From positions 124,001 through 188,000 of the forward strand of contig NZ_CP063399.1 of assembly GCF_021729845.1 (NCBI RefSeq): 64,000 nt of DNA, given 5' to 3'. This stretch comes from Rhizobium sp. SL42 (lineage in GTDB: Bacteria; Pseudomonadota; Alphaproteobacteria; Rhizobiales; Rhizobiaceae). Position 1 is the stretch's first letter; every line of letters starts with the position of its first letter. The notes beneath the pieces are model-generated. The model was not told the DNA's origin, did not search any database, and worked only from the letters and a program-made list of their open reading frames with translations. Of the stretch, positions 34,404 to 42,664 are shown in pieces. The translations under genes and the position numbers were made by a program.

Positions 34404-35165
34404 ATGATCCTGAAAGACCGGATCGCCATCGTTACTGGCGCCGGCTCCGGCATCGGCCGGGCGGGTGCTATGATTATGGCCCACGAAGGCGCCCACGTGG
34501 CCGTCGCCGACCGCAATGCTCCGGGTGCGGCAGAGACTGTGTCGATGATCCGCGATGCTGGCGGCAGCGCCGAAAGCTTGATCTTCGACGTCACCGACGA
34601 CATTTCGCTAGAGGCGGGTATTGCTTCCGTTCTGAAACGCCACGGCCGCATCGACATCCTCCACAACCACGCCGGCGCGCAGATTGCCGGAGATCTCGAG
34701 CAGGTGGAGGTTGAGGGCTTCGATCTCTCCTGGAGCCTGAACGTGCGCGCCCATTTCATGGCCGCCCGCCTCGCCATGCCAGCGATGAAGGCGCAAGGGT
34801 CCGGCGTCATCCTCAACACCTCGTCCTCTTCCGGCGTGCTCTACGACCGCGAAATGATCGCCTACACCACCACCAAACACGCCGTCATCGCCATGACCCG
34901 GCAGATGGCCGGCGACTATGCGCGTTTCGGCATCCGCGTGAATGCGCTCTGCCCCGGCTGGGTCGATACGCCGTTCAACGGCCCCTTCATCGCCCAGATG
35001 GGCGGGCGCGATGCGATCGAAGCCTATGTGCGCGAAAAGGTGCCGATGGGGCGATGGGCCCAGGTCGAGGAAATCGCCGAGTCGATCCTCTTCCTCGTCT
35101 CCGACCGTTCATCCTACATGACCGGCCAGATCCTGGTTGTCGATGGTGGCGAAGCCGTCATCTGA
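34404..35165 (+). CDS. short-chain dehydrogenase/reductase
   Basis: A 253-aa classical SDR. NAD(P)-binding TGAGSGIG near the N-terminus, ILHNHAGAQ in place of the usual NNAG, catalytic Ser in LNTSSSSGVLY, YTTTK (Tyr and Lys), PGWVDTPFN and a terminal LVVDGGEA. An Asp after beta-2 (VAVADRNAP) favours NAD over NADP. It begins 3 bases after the permease stop, so it probably oxidises an alcohol or amino-alcohol brought in by this transporter. Substrate unknown. Confidence 0.87.
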   Translation: MILKDRIAIVTGAGSGIGRAGAMIMAHEGAHVAVADRNAPGAAETVSMIRDAGGSAESLIFDVTDDISLEAGIASVLKRHGRIDILHNHAGAQIAGDLEQVEVEGFDLSWSLNVRAHFMAARLAMPAMKAQGSGVILNTSSSSGVLYDREMIAYTTTKHAVIAMTRQMAGDYARFGIRVNALCPGWVDTPFNGPFIAQMGGRDAIEAYVREKVPMGRWAQVEEIAESILFLVSDRSSYMTGQILVVDGGEAVI

Positions 35166-35427
35166 CATTCTGAACTCATGGCGTTTGTCCTCCAACGTAG
35201 CAGAACCATGTGACCGCCTTTAGACCCCATCAGGGGTGAGTAGCGGCCTGCACAATGGCAGAGTGAGGTCGCTAGAAAACTCTCTGGAGGCCAATCATGC
35301 CAATGACAGCAGATCAAACTCAAGCACAGACTGCTAGCCGAAGGCCTCAAGCCCGGTTGTCGCTAAAGTTACCGCTTCGATCGCCGAAGCGGGCGGCGGC
35401 CTTTCCATCGATAACTATCGTCATGCC

Positions 35428-36309
35428 TCACCCCATGCGCTCGGAGGCGTAGGAGCCGGGGCTTGCCGGGAACACCACCGTGCGGTTGCCGTTGATGAAG
35501 GTGCGGTGATGGATATGGGCATGGATCGCCCGCGCCAGCACCTGGCTTTCGACATCGCGACCGATCGAGACATAGTCCTCGGAAGACTGGGCATGGGTGA
35601 TGCGGGCGACGTCCTGCTCGATGATCGGACCTTCATCGAGATCGGCGGTGACGTAATGCGCGGTGGCACCGATCAGCTTTACGCCACGTTCGAAGGCCTG
35701 CTTGTACGGGTTTGCGCCCTTGAAGCTTGGCAGGAAGGAGTGGTGGATGTTGATGATCCGGCCGGACATCTTCTGGCACATCTGGTCGGACAGGATCTGC
35801 ATGTAGCGGGCCAGCACGATCAGCTCGGTGCCGCTCTGCTCGACGATGGCCATGATGCGAGCTTCGGCTTCCGGCTTGTTGGCCTTGGTCACCGGGATGT
35901 GGTGAAACGGGATGTCGTGATTGACCACCACTTTTTGATAGTCGAAGTGGTTGGAGACGACACCGACGATCTCGATCGGCAGGGCACCGATCTTCCAGCG
36001 ATAGAGCAGGTCGTTGAGGCAATGGCCGAAGCGCGAGACCATCAGCATGACCTTCATGCGATGCGTGCTGTCGTGCATCTCGGCGGTCATGCCGAATTTC
36101 TCGGCGATCGGCGCAAAGCCCTGGTCGAGTTCGGCACGGCTGGTGCCCTCTTCCGAGATGAAAGAGACGCGCATGAAAAACATGCCGGTTTCAAGATCGT
36201 CGAACTGCGATGAGTCGACGATGTTGCAGCCCTTGCCGGCTAGATAGCCAGAGATCGCGGCGACAATCCCGCGCGTCGACTGGCAGGAAACGGTCAATAT
36301 ATATTTCAT
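35428..36309 (-). CDS. purU: formyltetrahydrofolate deformylase
   Basis: A 293-aa PurU: hydrolyses 10-formyl-THF to THF and formate. N-terminal ACT domain (YILTVSCQSTRGIVAAISGY), then the formyltransferase fold with catalytic IINIHHSFLPSFKGANPY (Asn, His) and ADLDEGPIIEQDV (Asp). I chose ATG 36309 because CCGGAG lies 7 bases upstream; ATG 36315 is too close to it. Placed after gmaS on the same strand, it makes sense as the enzyme that clears the one-carbon unit loaded on THF by N-methylglutamate oxidation, regenerating THF and releasing formate. Confidence 0.92.
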   Translation of the reverse strand: MKYILTVSCQSTRGIVAAISGYLAGKGCNIVDSSQFDDLETGMFFMRVSFISEEGTSRAELDQGFAPIAEKFGMTAEMHDSTHRMKVMLMVSRFGHCLNDLLYRWKIGALPIEIVGVVSNHFDYQKVVVNHDIPFHHIPVTKANKPEAEARIMAIVEQSGTELIVLARYMQILSDQMCQKMSGRIINIHHSFLPSFKGANPYKQAFERGVKLIGATAHYVTADLDEGPIIEQDVARITHAQSSEDYVSIGRDVESQVLARAIHAHIHHRTFINGNRTVVFPASPGSYASERMG

Positions 36310-36407
36310 CGTCATGCTCCGGAAACGACCATGCGGATGGAAGGCACGGCACGCCGCCCCCGGTCACGATCAGTCTGCGTGGACAGTGTAAGGTCTCGGC
36401 TAAGCCG

Positions 36408-36430
36408 ATGCCCGGAACAGGTCCGGGCAT
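36408..36430. terminator. 9-bp perfect hairpin between gmaS and purU
   Basis: ATGCCCGGA and TCCGGGCAT around ACAGG. No U-run, so partial termination or mRNA stabilisation is possible rather than a full stop. Confidence 0.45.
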
Positions 36431-36452
36431 GGCCTTGGTTGAGACAGAAAGG

Positions 36453-37760
36453 TCAGACATCAAGCGTGGTCTGGTGCTCCCAAGCGGTAAACTGTGAGCA
36501 ATAGGTATTCCACTCTCCGCGCTTCAGCTTGAGATAGGCAGCGGAAAACTCGCTCCCGAGCGCAGCCTGCAAATCCTCGTCCGCCTCATAGGCGCGCAGC
36601 GCATCGAGCAGGTTGAGCGGCAGCTTCGGCGCATCCTTCACCAGGTGGCCATCGCGGTACATGTCAATGTCGTGATGCGGACCCGGATCGGCGTCGCTCT
36701 TCAGGCCGCTCAAGCCCGCCGCGATGATGATGGCCTGCAACAGATAGGGATTGACCGCACCGTCAGGCAGGCGCAGCTCGAAACGGCCAGGGCCCGGCAC
36801 GCGCACCATGTGGGTGCGGTTGTTGCCGGTCCAGGTCACGGTATTGGGTGCCCAGGTCGCGCCGGAGATTGTCCGCGGCGCGTTGATGCGCTTGTAGGAA
36901 TTGACCGTCGGATTGGTGATCGCGGCCAGCGCCGAGGCATGTTTCATGATGCCGCCGAGGAAGGTCTTGCCCTTGGCAGACAGGCCGAACGGCATGTCCC
37001 TGTCGGCAAAGGCGTTCATCTTGCCGTCGAGATCCCATACGGAGATATGGGCATGGCAGCCGTTGCCGGTCAGGCCCTTGAAGGGCTTGGGCATGAAAGT
37101 GGCGCGAAGCCCGTGTTTCTCGGCCACGGATTTGACCATGAACTTGAAGAAGGAGTGCTTGTCGGCCGTCTTCAGCGCGTCGTCATATTCCCAGTTCATC
37201 TCGAACTGGCCGTTCGCGTCCTCGTGGTCGTTCTGGTAGGGCTTCCAGCCGAGTTCCAGCATGTAGTCGCAGATTTCGGCAATCACATCATAGCGGCGCA
37301 TCAGCGCCTGCTGGTCGTAGCAGGGCTTTTCTGCCGTATCGAACTCATCGGAGATCTTCTCCCCATCGGCCGAGATCAGGAAGAACTCCGGTTCGACGCC
37401 GGTCTTCACACGCAGACCCAGCTCTGCCGCTTCCGCGACCAAGCGCTTGAGCACGACGCGCGGCGCCTGTTCCACCGGTCTGTCATCCATGACGCAATCG
37501 GCGGCAACCCAGGCAACATCCTTCTTCCAGGGAAGCTGGATGACCGAGGAGGCATCAGGAACGGCAAAGAGGTCGGGATGTGCGGGCGTCAGGTCGAGCC
37601 ATGTGGCAAAGCCCGCAAAACCCGCGCCATCCTTCTGCATGTCGGCGATCGCTTCGGCCGGCACCAGTTTGGCGCGCTGTGCGCCAAAGAGGTCGGTATA
37701 GCTGATCATGAAATATTTGATGCCGCGCTCGGCGGCGAAGCCTGCAAGATCCTGTGTCAC
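36453..37760 (-). CDS. gmaS: gamma-glutamylmethylamide synthetase (glutamine synthetase family)
   Basis: A 435-aa member of the glutamine-synthetase superfamily (GlnT/GmaS branch). ATP-grasp motifs: GVEPEFFLIS, HEDANGQFEMNW, GNGCHAHISVWD (catalytic Asn/His region), NRTHMVRVPGPGRFELRLPD (Arg residues). GmaS joins methylamine to glutamate using ATP. The same family fold also makes glutamine; I favour GmaS because mgsABC and mgdABCD lie beside it. It is downstream of mgsC on the same strand but separated by a strong intrinsic terminator, so it likely has its own promoter in the 88-base gap. Confidence 0.82.
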   Translation of the reverse strand: MTQDLAGFAAERGIKYFMISYTDLFGAQRAKLVPAEAIADMQKDGAGFAGFATWLDLTPAHPDLFAVPDASSVIQLPWKKDVAWVAADCVMDDRPVEQAPRVVLKRLVAEAAELGLRVKTGVEPEFFLISADGEKISDEFDTAEKPCYDQQALMRRYDVIAEICDYMLELGWKPYQNDHEDANGQFEMNWEYDDALKTADKHSFFKFMVKSVAEKHGLRATFMPKPFKGLTGNGCHAHISVWDLDGKMNAFADRDMPFGLSAKGKTFLGGIMKHASALAAITNPTVNSYKRINAPRTISGATWAPNTVTWTGNNRTHMVRVPGPGRFELRLPDGAVNPYLLQAIIIAAGLSGLKSDADPGPHHDIDMYRDGHLVKDAPKLPLNLLDALRAYEADEDLQAALGSEFSAAYLKLKRGEWNTYCSQFTAWEHQTTLDV

Positions 37761-37809
37761 GTCGTTCCCCTGTTTTTATGGATTGAGACACATCGGTTGA
37801 AAAGAAAAA

Positions 37810-37842
37810 TGGCCGCATCCCTGGGAGAAGGATGCGGCCATT
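37810..37842 (-). terminator. intrinsic terminator after mgsC
   Basis: ATGGCCGCATCC (37810-37821) and GGATGCGGCCAT (37831-37842) form a perfect 12-bp stem with a 9-base loop. On the minus strand it is followed by TTTTTCTTTT. A textbook Rho-independent terminator between mgsC and gmaS. Confidence 0.85.
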
Positions 37843-37848
37843 CAGGTG

Positions 37849-39177
37849 TTAGAAGCCTCCCTTCCCGGGATACCAGCTGGTGCCGGCGAGAGGGATCTGC
37901 GCCATGGCGGCAGCTTCCATGGTCAGTGCGCAGAGATCCTCCGGCTCGAGATTGGTCAGCTTGTTCTTGCCACAGGCCCGGGCAATCGTCTGGGCCTCCA
38001 GCGTCATGACCTTGAGGTAGTTGGCAAGCCTGCGTCCGGCGGCGACCGGGTCGAGGCGCGCGGCCAGTTCCGGATCCTGGGTGGTAATGCCGGCCGGGTC
38101 CTTGCCTTCATGCCAGTCGTCATAGGCGCCGGCGGTGGTGCCCAGCTTCTGGTATTCCTCTTCCCACTTCGGATCGTTGTCGCCGATCGCAACCAGCGCC
38201 GCGGTGCCGATGGCGACCGCATCGGCCCCCAGTGCCAAGGCCTTGGCGACATCCGCGCCCGAGCGGATGCCACCGGAGACGATCAACTGCACTTTGCGGT
38301 GCATCCCGAGATCCTGCAGCGCCTGCACGGCGGGTCGGATACAGGCAAGCGTCGGCATGCCGACATTCTCGATGAACACGTCCTGGGTGGCGGCCGTACC
38401 ACCCTGCATGCCGTCGAGCACGACGACGTCTGCACCGGCCTTCACCGCAAGGGCCGTGTCATAATAGGGACGGGAGCCACCGACCTTGATGTAGATCGGC
38501 TTTTCCCAGTCGGTGATCTCGCGCAGTTCTAGGATCTTGATTTCCAGATCGTCCGGGCCGGTCCAGTCCGGGTGACGGCAGGCGGAGCGCTGGTCGATGC
38601 CCTTGGGCAGGTTGCGCATGTTGGCAACGCGGTCGGAAATCTTCTGGCCGAGCAGCATGCCGCCACCGCCGGGCTTAGCGCCCTGGCCGACCACGATTTC
38701 GATTGCATCGGCGCGGCGAAGGTCCTTCGGGTTCATGCCATAGCGCGACGGCAAATACTGGTAGACCAGCGTCTGGCTGTGACCGCGTTCCTCGTCCGTC
38801 ATGCCGCCATCACCGGTGGTGGTCGATGTGCCGGCAAGCGTTGCACCTCGGCCAAGCGCTTCTTTGGCGTTGCCAGACAGCGCGCCGAAGGACATGCCGG
38901 CAATGGTGATCGGGGTCTTCAGATGGATCGGCTTCTTGGCAAAGCGGGTGCCGAGGACCACGGACGTATCGCATTTTTCCCGATAACCCTCGAGCGGGTA
39001 GCGCGAGATCGAGGCACCGAGGAACAGCAGGTCGTCGAAATGCGGCACCTTGCGCTTGGTGCCGCCGCCGCGGATATCATAGATGCCGGTGGCGGCCGCA
39101 CGGCGGATTTCGGCCAGCGTATGGTCATCGAAGGTGGCGGACTTGCGCGGCGGGGTGAACGGGTTGTGATAGCTCAT
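37849..39177 (-). CDS. mgsC: N-methylglutamate synthase subunit C (FMN-binding glutamate synthase domain)
   Basis: A 442-aa protein from ATG 39177 (GAGGAA upstream) matching the FMN/Fe-S domain of glutamate synthase (GlxD type). Motifs: TIAGMSFGALSGNAKEALGR, GQGAKPGGGGMLLGQK, DVVVLDGMQGGTAATQD and VSGGIRSGADVAKALALGAD. In the N-methylglutamate pathway it transfers methylamine from gamma-glutamylmethylamide to 2-oxoglutarate with MgsA and MgsB. It follows mgsB by 14 bases and is the last gene before the terminator. Confidence 0.87.
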   Translation of the reverse strand: MSYHNPFTPPRKSATFDDHTLAEIRRAAATGIYDIRGGGTKRKVPHFDDLLFLGASISRYPLEGYREKCDTSVVLGTRFAKKPIHLKTPITIAGMSFGALSGNAKEALGRGATLAGTSTTTGDGGMTDEERGHSQTLVYQYLPSRYGMNPKDLRRADAIEIVVGQGAKPGGGGMLLGQKISDRVANMRNLPKGIDQRSACRHPDWTGPDDLEIKILELREITDWEKPIYIKVGGSRPYYDTALAVKAGADVVVLDGMQGGTAATQDVFIENVGMPTLACIRPAVQALQDLGMHRKVQLIVSGGIRSGADVAKALALGADAVAIGTAALVAIGDNDPKWEEEYQKLGTTAGAYDDWHEGKDPAGITTQDPELAARLDPVAAGRRLANYLKVMTLEAQTIARACGKNKLTNLEPEDLCALTMEAAAMAQIPLAGTSWYPGKGGF

Positions 39178-39191
39178 GGCTGTTCCTCGCC

Positions 39192-39878
39192 TCAATACGC
39201 GTCGGCGTTGTCGATGTTGAAATTGTAGAGCTTGCGGGCCGAGCCGTAACGCTTGAACTCTTCCGGCTTGACGTCGGTGATGCCGGCCTGCTGCAGAAGC
39301 TCGGCAAGCTTTGCCAGATGTTTGGGCTTCATCTGCTTTTCGATGCAATCGGCGCCGAGGCTTTTTACCGTGCCGCGTATGAAGAGCTTTGCCTCGTAGA
39401 GACTGTCGCCGAGCGCTTCTCCTGCATCGCCGCAGACGACCAGATGACCCGACTGGCCCATGAAAGCAGACATATGGCCGATCGAGCCATGCACGACGAT
39501 GTCGATGCCTTTCATCGAGATGCCGCAGCGGGACGCCGCATTGCCCTTGATCACCAGGAGGCCACCGCGCCCGGTGGCGCCAGCATATTGCGAGGCATCT
39601 CCCTCTATGATCACGGTGCCCGACATCATGTTTTCGGCCACGCCCGGGCCGGCAGACCCATGCACGGTGACGGTTCCGCCATCGTTCATGCCGGCGCAGT
39701 AGTAACCGACCGAGCCTTTGACCTCGACGGTGACCGGTGTGTCGATGCCGACGGCAACTGAATGGCTGCCGCGCGGATTGATCACCTCAAAGGCTGTATC
39801 ATTGGCGCCCTGGCCGAGTTTATGCAGGGCACTGTTGAGTTCGCGAAGCGGCGTTTGGGAAAGATCGAAGATAGGCAT
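39192..39878 (-). CDS. mgsB: N-methylglutamate synthase subunit B (GXGXG domain)
   Basis: A 228-aa right-handed beta-helix protein, equal to the C-terminal GXGXG domain of glutamate synthase (GlxC type). Gly-rich repeats are visible: VGYYCAGMNDGGTVTVHGSA, GRGGLLVIKGNAASRCGISM and GQSGHLVVCGDAGEALGDSL. It has no known catalytic residues and supports the multi-subunit enzyme. It lies between mgsA (34-base gap) and mgsC. Confidence 0.87.
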   Translation of the reverse strand: MPIFDLSQTPLRELNSALHKLGQGANDTAFEVINPRGSHSVAVGIDTPVTVEVKGSVGYYCAGMNDGGTVTVHGSAGPGVAENMMSGTVIIEGDASQYAGATGRGGLLVIKGNAASRCGISMKGIDIVVHGSIGHMSAFMGQSGHLVVCGDAGEALGDSLYEAKLFIRGTVKSLGADCIEKQMKPKHLAKLAELLQQAGITDVKPEEFKRYGSARKLYNFNIDNADAY

Positions 39879-39912
39879 CGGGCAAACTTCCTTGACGTAA
39901 CGGGCTCAGGCA

Positions 39913-40818
39913 TCAGGCAGCCTTGCCGTGATCCCAGAAATAGACGGTGGCCGGCTCCGGCTCCCAGACGAGGGCTGTCTCGATGCCAGGCAGATTGACC
40001 AGAGCGCGATATTCGGAGCCGAAGGCCACATATTGATCGGTCTCGGCCATGACGGCAGGCTTGCAGGCGATCGGATCACGCACCACGCCGAATCCTGATT
40101 TTGTGCCGACGACGAAGGTAAAGAAGCCGTCGAGATCGTCGAGCGCGCCGGTCAGCGCCTGACCGAGATCCTTGCCCTTGGCCATTTCAGCGGTGAGATA
40201 GGCAGCGGCCACTTCCGAGTCGTTTTGCGTTTCAAAGGCCATGCCTTCCCGCACCAGTTCGCGGCGCAGGTTGTTGTGGTTCGACAGCGAGCCATTGTGC
40301 ACCAGGCACTGGTCGGCGCCGGTCGAGAACGGATGGGCGCCCAGCGTGGTGACGGCACTTTCGGTCGCCATGCGCGTATGGCCGATGCCATGCGAGCCCG
40401 ACATCGAGCGGACATCAAAGCGGGCAACGACATCCTTCGGCAGGCCGGTCTCCTTGAAGATCTCGACACTCTCCCCCGAGCCCATGATACGCACGTTTGG
40501 ACGGATACCGGCGAAGATGGCGCGTATATCGGCAAGCCGAGACACGTCGACTTCGACCACCGCATGGGTACTCTTGACAATGACGGATGCGGAAATCCCA
40601 GCCTTGCCGAGATCGGCCTCCAGCCCGGCAAAATCGACTGCCGGCTCCGCCGACTGGATCGTGACCTTGGCCCTGCCTTGGGCCGCACCGCGATAGATTG
40701 CGATGCCGGCCGAATCCGGCCCCCTGTCGGTCATGACAATCAGCATGTCGGACAGCAGCGTCCCGAGCTGCGGTTCGAGCGCCTTGTCTTTGAGGAACAA
40801 ACCAACGATGCCGCACAT
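39913..40818 (-). CDS. mgsA: N-methylglutamate synthase subunit A (class II glutamine amidotransferase)
   Basis: A 301-aa Ntn-type amidotransferase (GlxB type). The start must be ATG 40818, because it places Cys at position 2 (MCGIVGLF), the N-terminal nucleophile of this class; the longer frame from 40833 would bury it. Other family parts: DRGPDSAGIAIYRG, GSHGIGHTRMATESAVTT and CLVHNGSLSNHNNLR. It probably takes methylamine off gamma-glutamylmethylamide. First gene of mgsABC, divergent in function from but adjacent to the XRE-cupin regulator upstream on the same strand. Confidence 0.87.
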   Translation of the reverse strand: MCGIVGLFLKDKALEPQLGTLLSDMLIVMTDRGPDSAGIAIYRGAAQGRAKVTIQSAEPAVDFAGLEADLGKAGISASVIVKSTHAVVEVDVSRLADIRAIFAGIRPNVRIMGSGESVEIFKETGLPKDVVARFDVRSMSGSHGIGHTRMATESAVTTLGAHPFSTGADQCLVHNGSLSNHNNLRRELVREGMAFETQNDSEVAAAYLTAEMAKGKDLGQALTGALDDLDGFFTFVVGTKSGFGVVRDPIACKPAVMAETDQYVAFGSEYRALVNLPGIETALVWEPEPATVYFWDHGKAA

Positions 40819-40877
40819 GGCTGTCTTCTCCAATTTTCCGTGAAGACAGACCTAGCAGTGGCCGAAAACAAAATCAA

Positions 40878-40905
40878 CCTTAGAGAATAAATTTTTCTTT
40901 TAAGG
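40878..40905. promoter_or_regulatory. AT-rich element upstream of mgsA
   Basis: CCTTA (40878-40882) and TAAGG (40901-40905) flank an AT-rich 18-base centre between the XRE-cupin gene and mgsA. Possible operator or promoter of mgsABC. Confidence 0.35.
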
Positions 40906-40908
40906 CAA

Positions 40909-41568
40909 CTATCGCTGTTGCGGATAGGCGATGATCGAGAGATAGCGCGCCGGCAGTTTCACCAGTTCCTCCGGCCCATGCGGCGCATCTGCGTCGAAGA
41001 ACAGGCTGTCGCCGGCTGCCATCCGGTAAAGGCTGTCGCCATGGCGATAAATCACCTCGCCCTCGAGCATGTAGAGGAACTCCATGCCCTCGTGCTGGAA
41101 GGTCGGAAAGACGTCCGATTCCGCGTTCAGCGTGATCAAATAGGGTTCGACGACGACGCCCGAGGTGTTGTTCTCGATGTGGCCGAGTAGACTGTAGTGG
41201 TGACCGGCACGGGTGCCGCGGCGCTCCAGGTTCACACCTTCGCCGGCCTTGACGAAGCTAGCACTGCGCGGTTCCTCAAAGCCGCGAAAGAAGGCGGTAA
41301 TCGGTACGCCCAGAGCCTTCGACAGGGCCTGCAATGTGGTCAGCGAGGGCGAGATATTGCCGTTCTCGATCTTCGACAGCATGCCGACCGACATGCCGGT
41401 CGCCACCGCCATGTCGGCCACTGTGATGCCGAGTTTCTTGCGATAAATGCGCACCTCGTGTCCGATCGCCATTTCCAGATTGTTGGCGCGTGGTTCGCGG
41501 ACGGCGTGCGGGTCCTGGGCAAGTGCCGCCTTGGCAGGGTTCGCCTGTTGTTTCCCGCTCTTTGCCAT
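40909..41568 (-). CDS. XRE-cupin transcriptional regulator
   Basis: A 219-aa regulator from ATG 41568 (GGGAGGAAG upstream). N-terminal lambda-repressor HTH (VRIYRKKLGITVADMAVATG, SVGMLSKIENGNISPSLTTL) and C-terminal cupin barrel (HEGMEFLYMLEGEVIYRHGD, AGDSLFFDADAPHGPEEL). The His and Glu positions for metal or small-ligand binding are kept in the cupin. Located immediately upstream of mgsABC on the same strand, it is a good candidate for control of the pathway, perhaps sensing a glutamate derivative or amine. That sensing is inferred. Confidence 0.87.
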   Translation of the reverse strand: MAKSGKQQANPAKAALAQDPHAVREPRANNLEMAIGHEVRIYRKKLGITVADMAVATGMSVGMLSKIENGNISPSLTTLQALSKALGVPITAFFRGFEEPRSASFVKAGEGVNLERRGTRAGHHYSLLGHIENNTSGVVVEPYLITLNAESDVFPTFQHEGMEFLYMLEGEVIYRHGDSLYRMAAGDSLFFDADAPHGPEELVKLPARYLSIIAYPQQR

Positions 41569-41598
41569 CTTTTGTCTTCCTCCCAGCCTCGGCACGTC

Positions 41599-42570
41599 TC
41601 AAGACATATGCTTGCTTGCTCTAGCGGATTTTGGCGTCAGGCCAAAATGGTCTTTGAAGACGCGGGAAAAATGTGAGGCACTCGAAAAGCCGGTGGCGAA
41701 AGCAAGTTCAGATAGCGAGAGCGGACTTTGCTCCAGCAGGCGCCTGGCATGATCGAGCCTGATCCTCCGATAAGTGGCGTGGAAACTGATGCCTATATGC
41801 TCCGCGAACAACCGATCAAGATGTCTCGGGCTCACGGCCGCGATACGTGCCATTGTGCGACGGTCAAGCGGCTGTTCGATTGTCGTTTCCATTTTCTCAA
41901 GAACGGTGATCAGAGCCGGGTGATGGGTACCGTAGCGTTGGCTGGAAGATCCCCGTTGAGGCGCCGTCGGTTCGGCAACGGCCGTATGCAGATACCAGTC
42001 GCTGACCCGGCGGGCAAAAGCGGAGCCCATCCGACTTCCGATGACGGCATGCATCATGTCGAGCGGCGCGACGCCACCGCCGCATGTAACCCGGTCACCA
42101 TCAATGACGTAACGCGCCTGACGCGGTGACAAATTCGGAAACGCTTCGCACAAGGCCGGAGCGTGTTCCCAATGGATGGTGAAATCTCGACCATCGAGCA
42201 AGCCGGCAGCCGCCAGAATGAAGGATCCACTGGAAATGCCCCCGATGCGCACCCCTTGGCGGGCAAGTCGGCGCAGCAGCGGCAGAAGGTTGGCCGTTTC
42301 GCTCCAGTCTTCCGGATTGCCTCCGGCGACCACGAAGACGGTGTGGCAGAGCGTGCCGACGATGGCGAGGTCACCGCAGGGAACTTCAAAACCTGACGAG
42401 GATGGAACCGGCCGGCCACCGATCGACAGCGGCTTAGCCTCGTAAAGTGTGGTCTGGGCGAGCAGGTTTGCAGCCCGCAGGGGTTCTGTCGCCGACGCAT
42501 AGGACATCAACGCAAAATTCGGGACCAGCACGAAACCGTAGCGCTGGGTGGTGGAAAGGGAGACCGTCAT
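41599..42570 (-). CDS. glxA: GlxA-type AraC regulator with amidotransferase-like domain
   Basis: A 323-aa regulator of the GlxA family. N-terminal DJ-1/class I amidotransferase-like domain (RYGFVLVPNFALMSYASATE, GGISSGSFILAAAGLLDGRD) followed by a complete AraC HTH domain (TMARIAAVSPRHLDRLFAEH, LSLSELAFATGFSSASHFSR). Family members control glycine betaine, carnitine and related methylated-amine catabolism. It starts 94 bases from the divergent mgdA start, so it probably controls mgdABCD. It lies 30 bases upstream of the XRE-cupin gene on the same strand, so both regulators may be co-transcribed. Confidence 0.85.
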   Translation of the reverse strand: MTVSLSTTQRYGFVLVPNFALMSYASATEPLRAANLLAQTTLYEAKPLSIGGRPVPSSSGFEVPCGDLAIVGTLCHTVFVVAGGNPEDWSETANLLPLLRRLARQGVRIGGISSGSFILAAAGLLDGRDFTIHWEHAPALCEAFPNLSPRQARYVIDGDRVTCGGGVAPLDMMHAVIGSRMGSAFARRVSDWYLHTAVAEPTAPQRGSSSQRYGTHHPALITVLEKMETTIEQPLDRRTMARIAAVSPRHLDRLFAEHIGISFHATYRRIRLDHARRLLEQSPLSLSELAFATGFSSASHFSRVFKDHFGLTPKSARASKHMS

Positions 42571-42664
42571 GTCTCTAATCTATCCCAAAACGGCTCTAAT
42601 CTGCAATTTAAGTTTCCGACGCACCCCTAGGCTGAGCATCATTCTTCGAACCGGGCAAACACGG

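Noticed and set aside
35297..35452. 51-residue plus-strand frame with a good ribosome site (GGAGG)
   Set aside because: It runs into the 3' end of purU on the other strand, has basic low-complexity composition and no similarity.
36645..38009. 454-codon plus-strand frame
   Set aside because: Antisense shadow of gmaS and the end of mgsC in GC-rich DNA.
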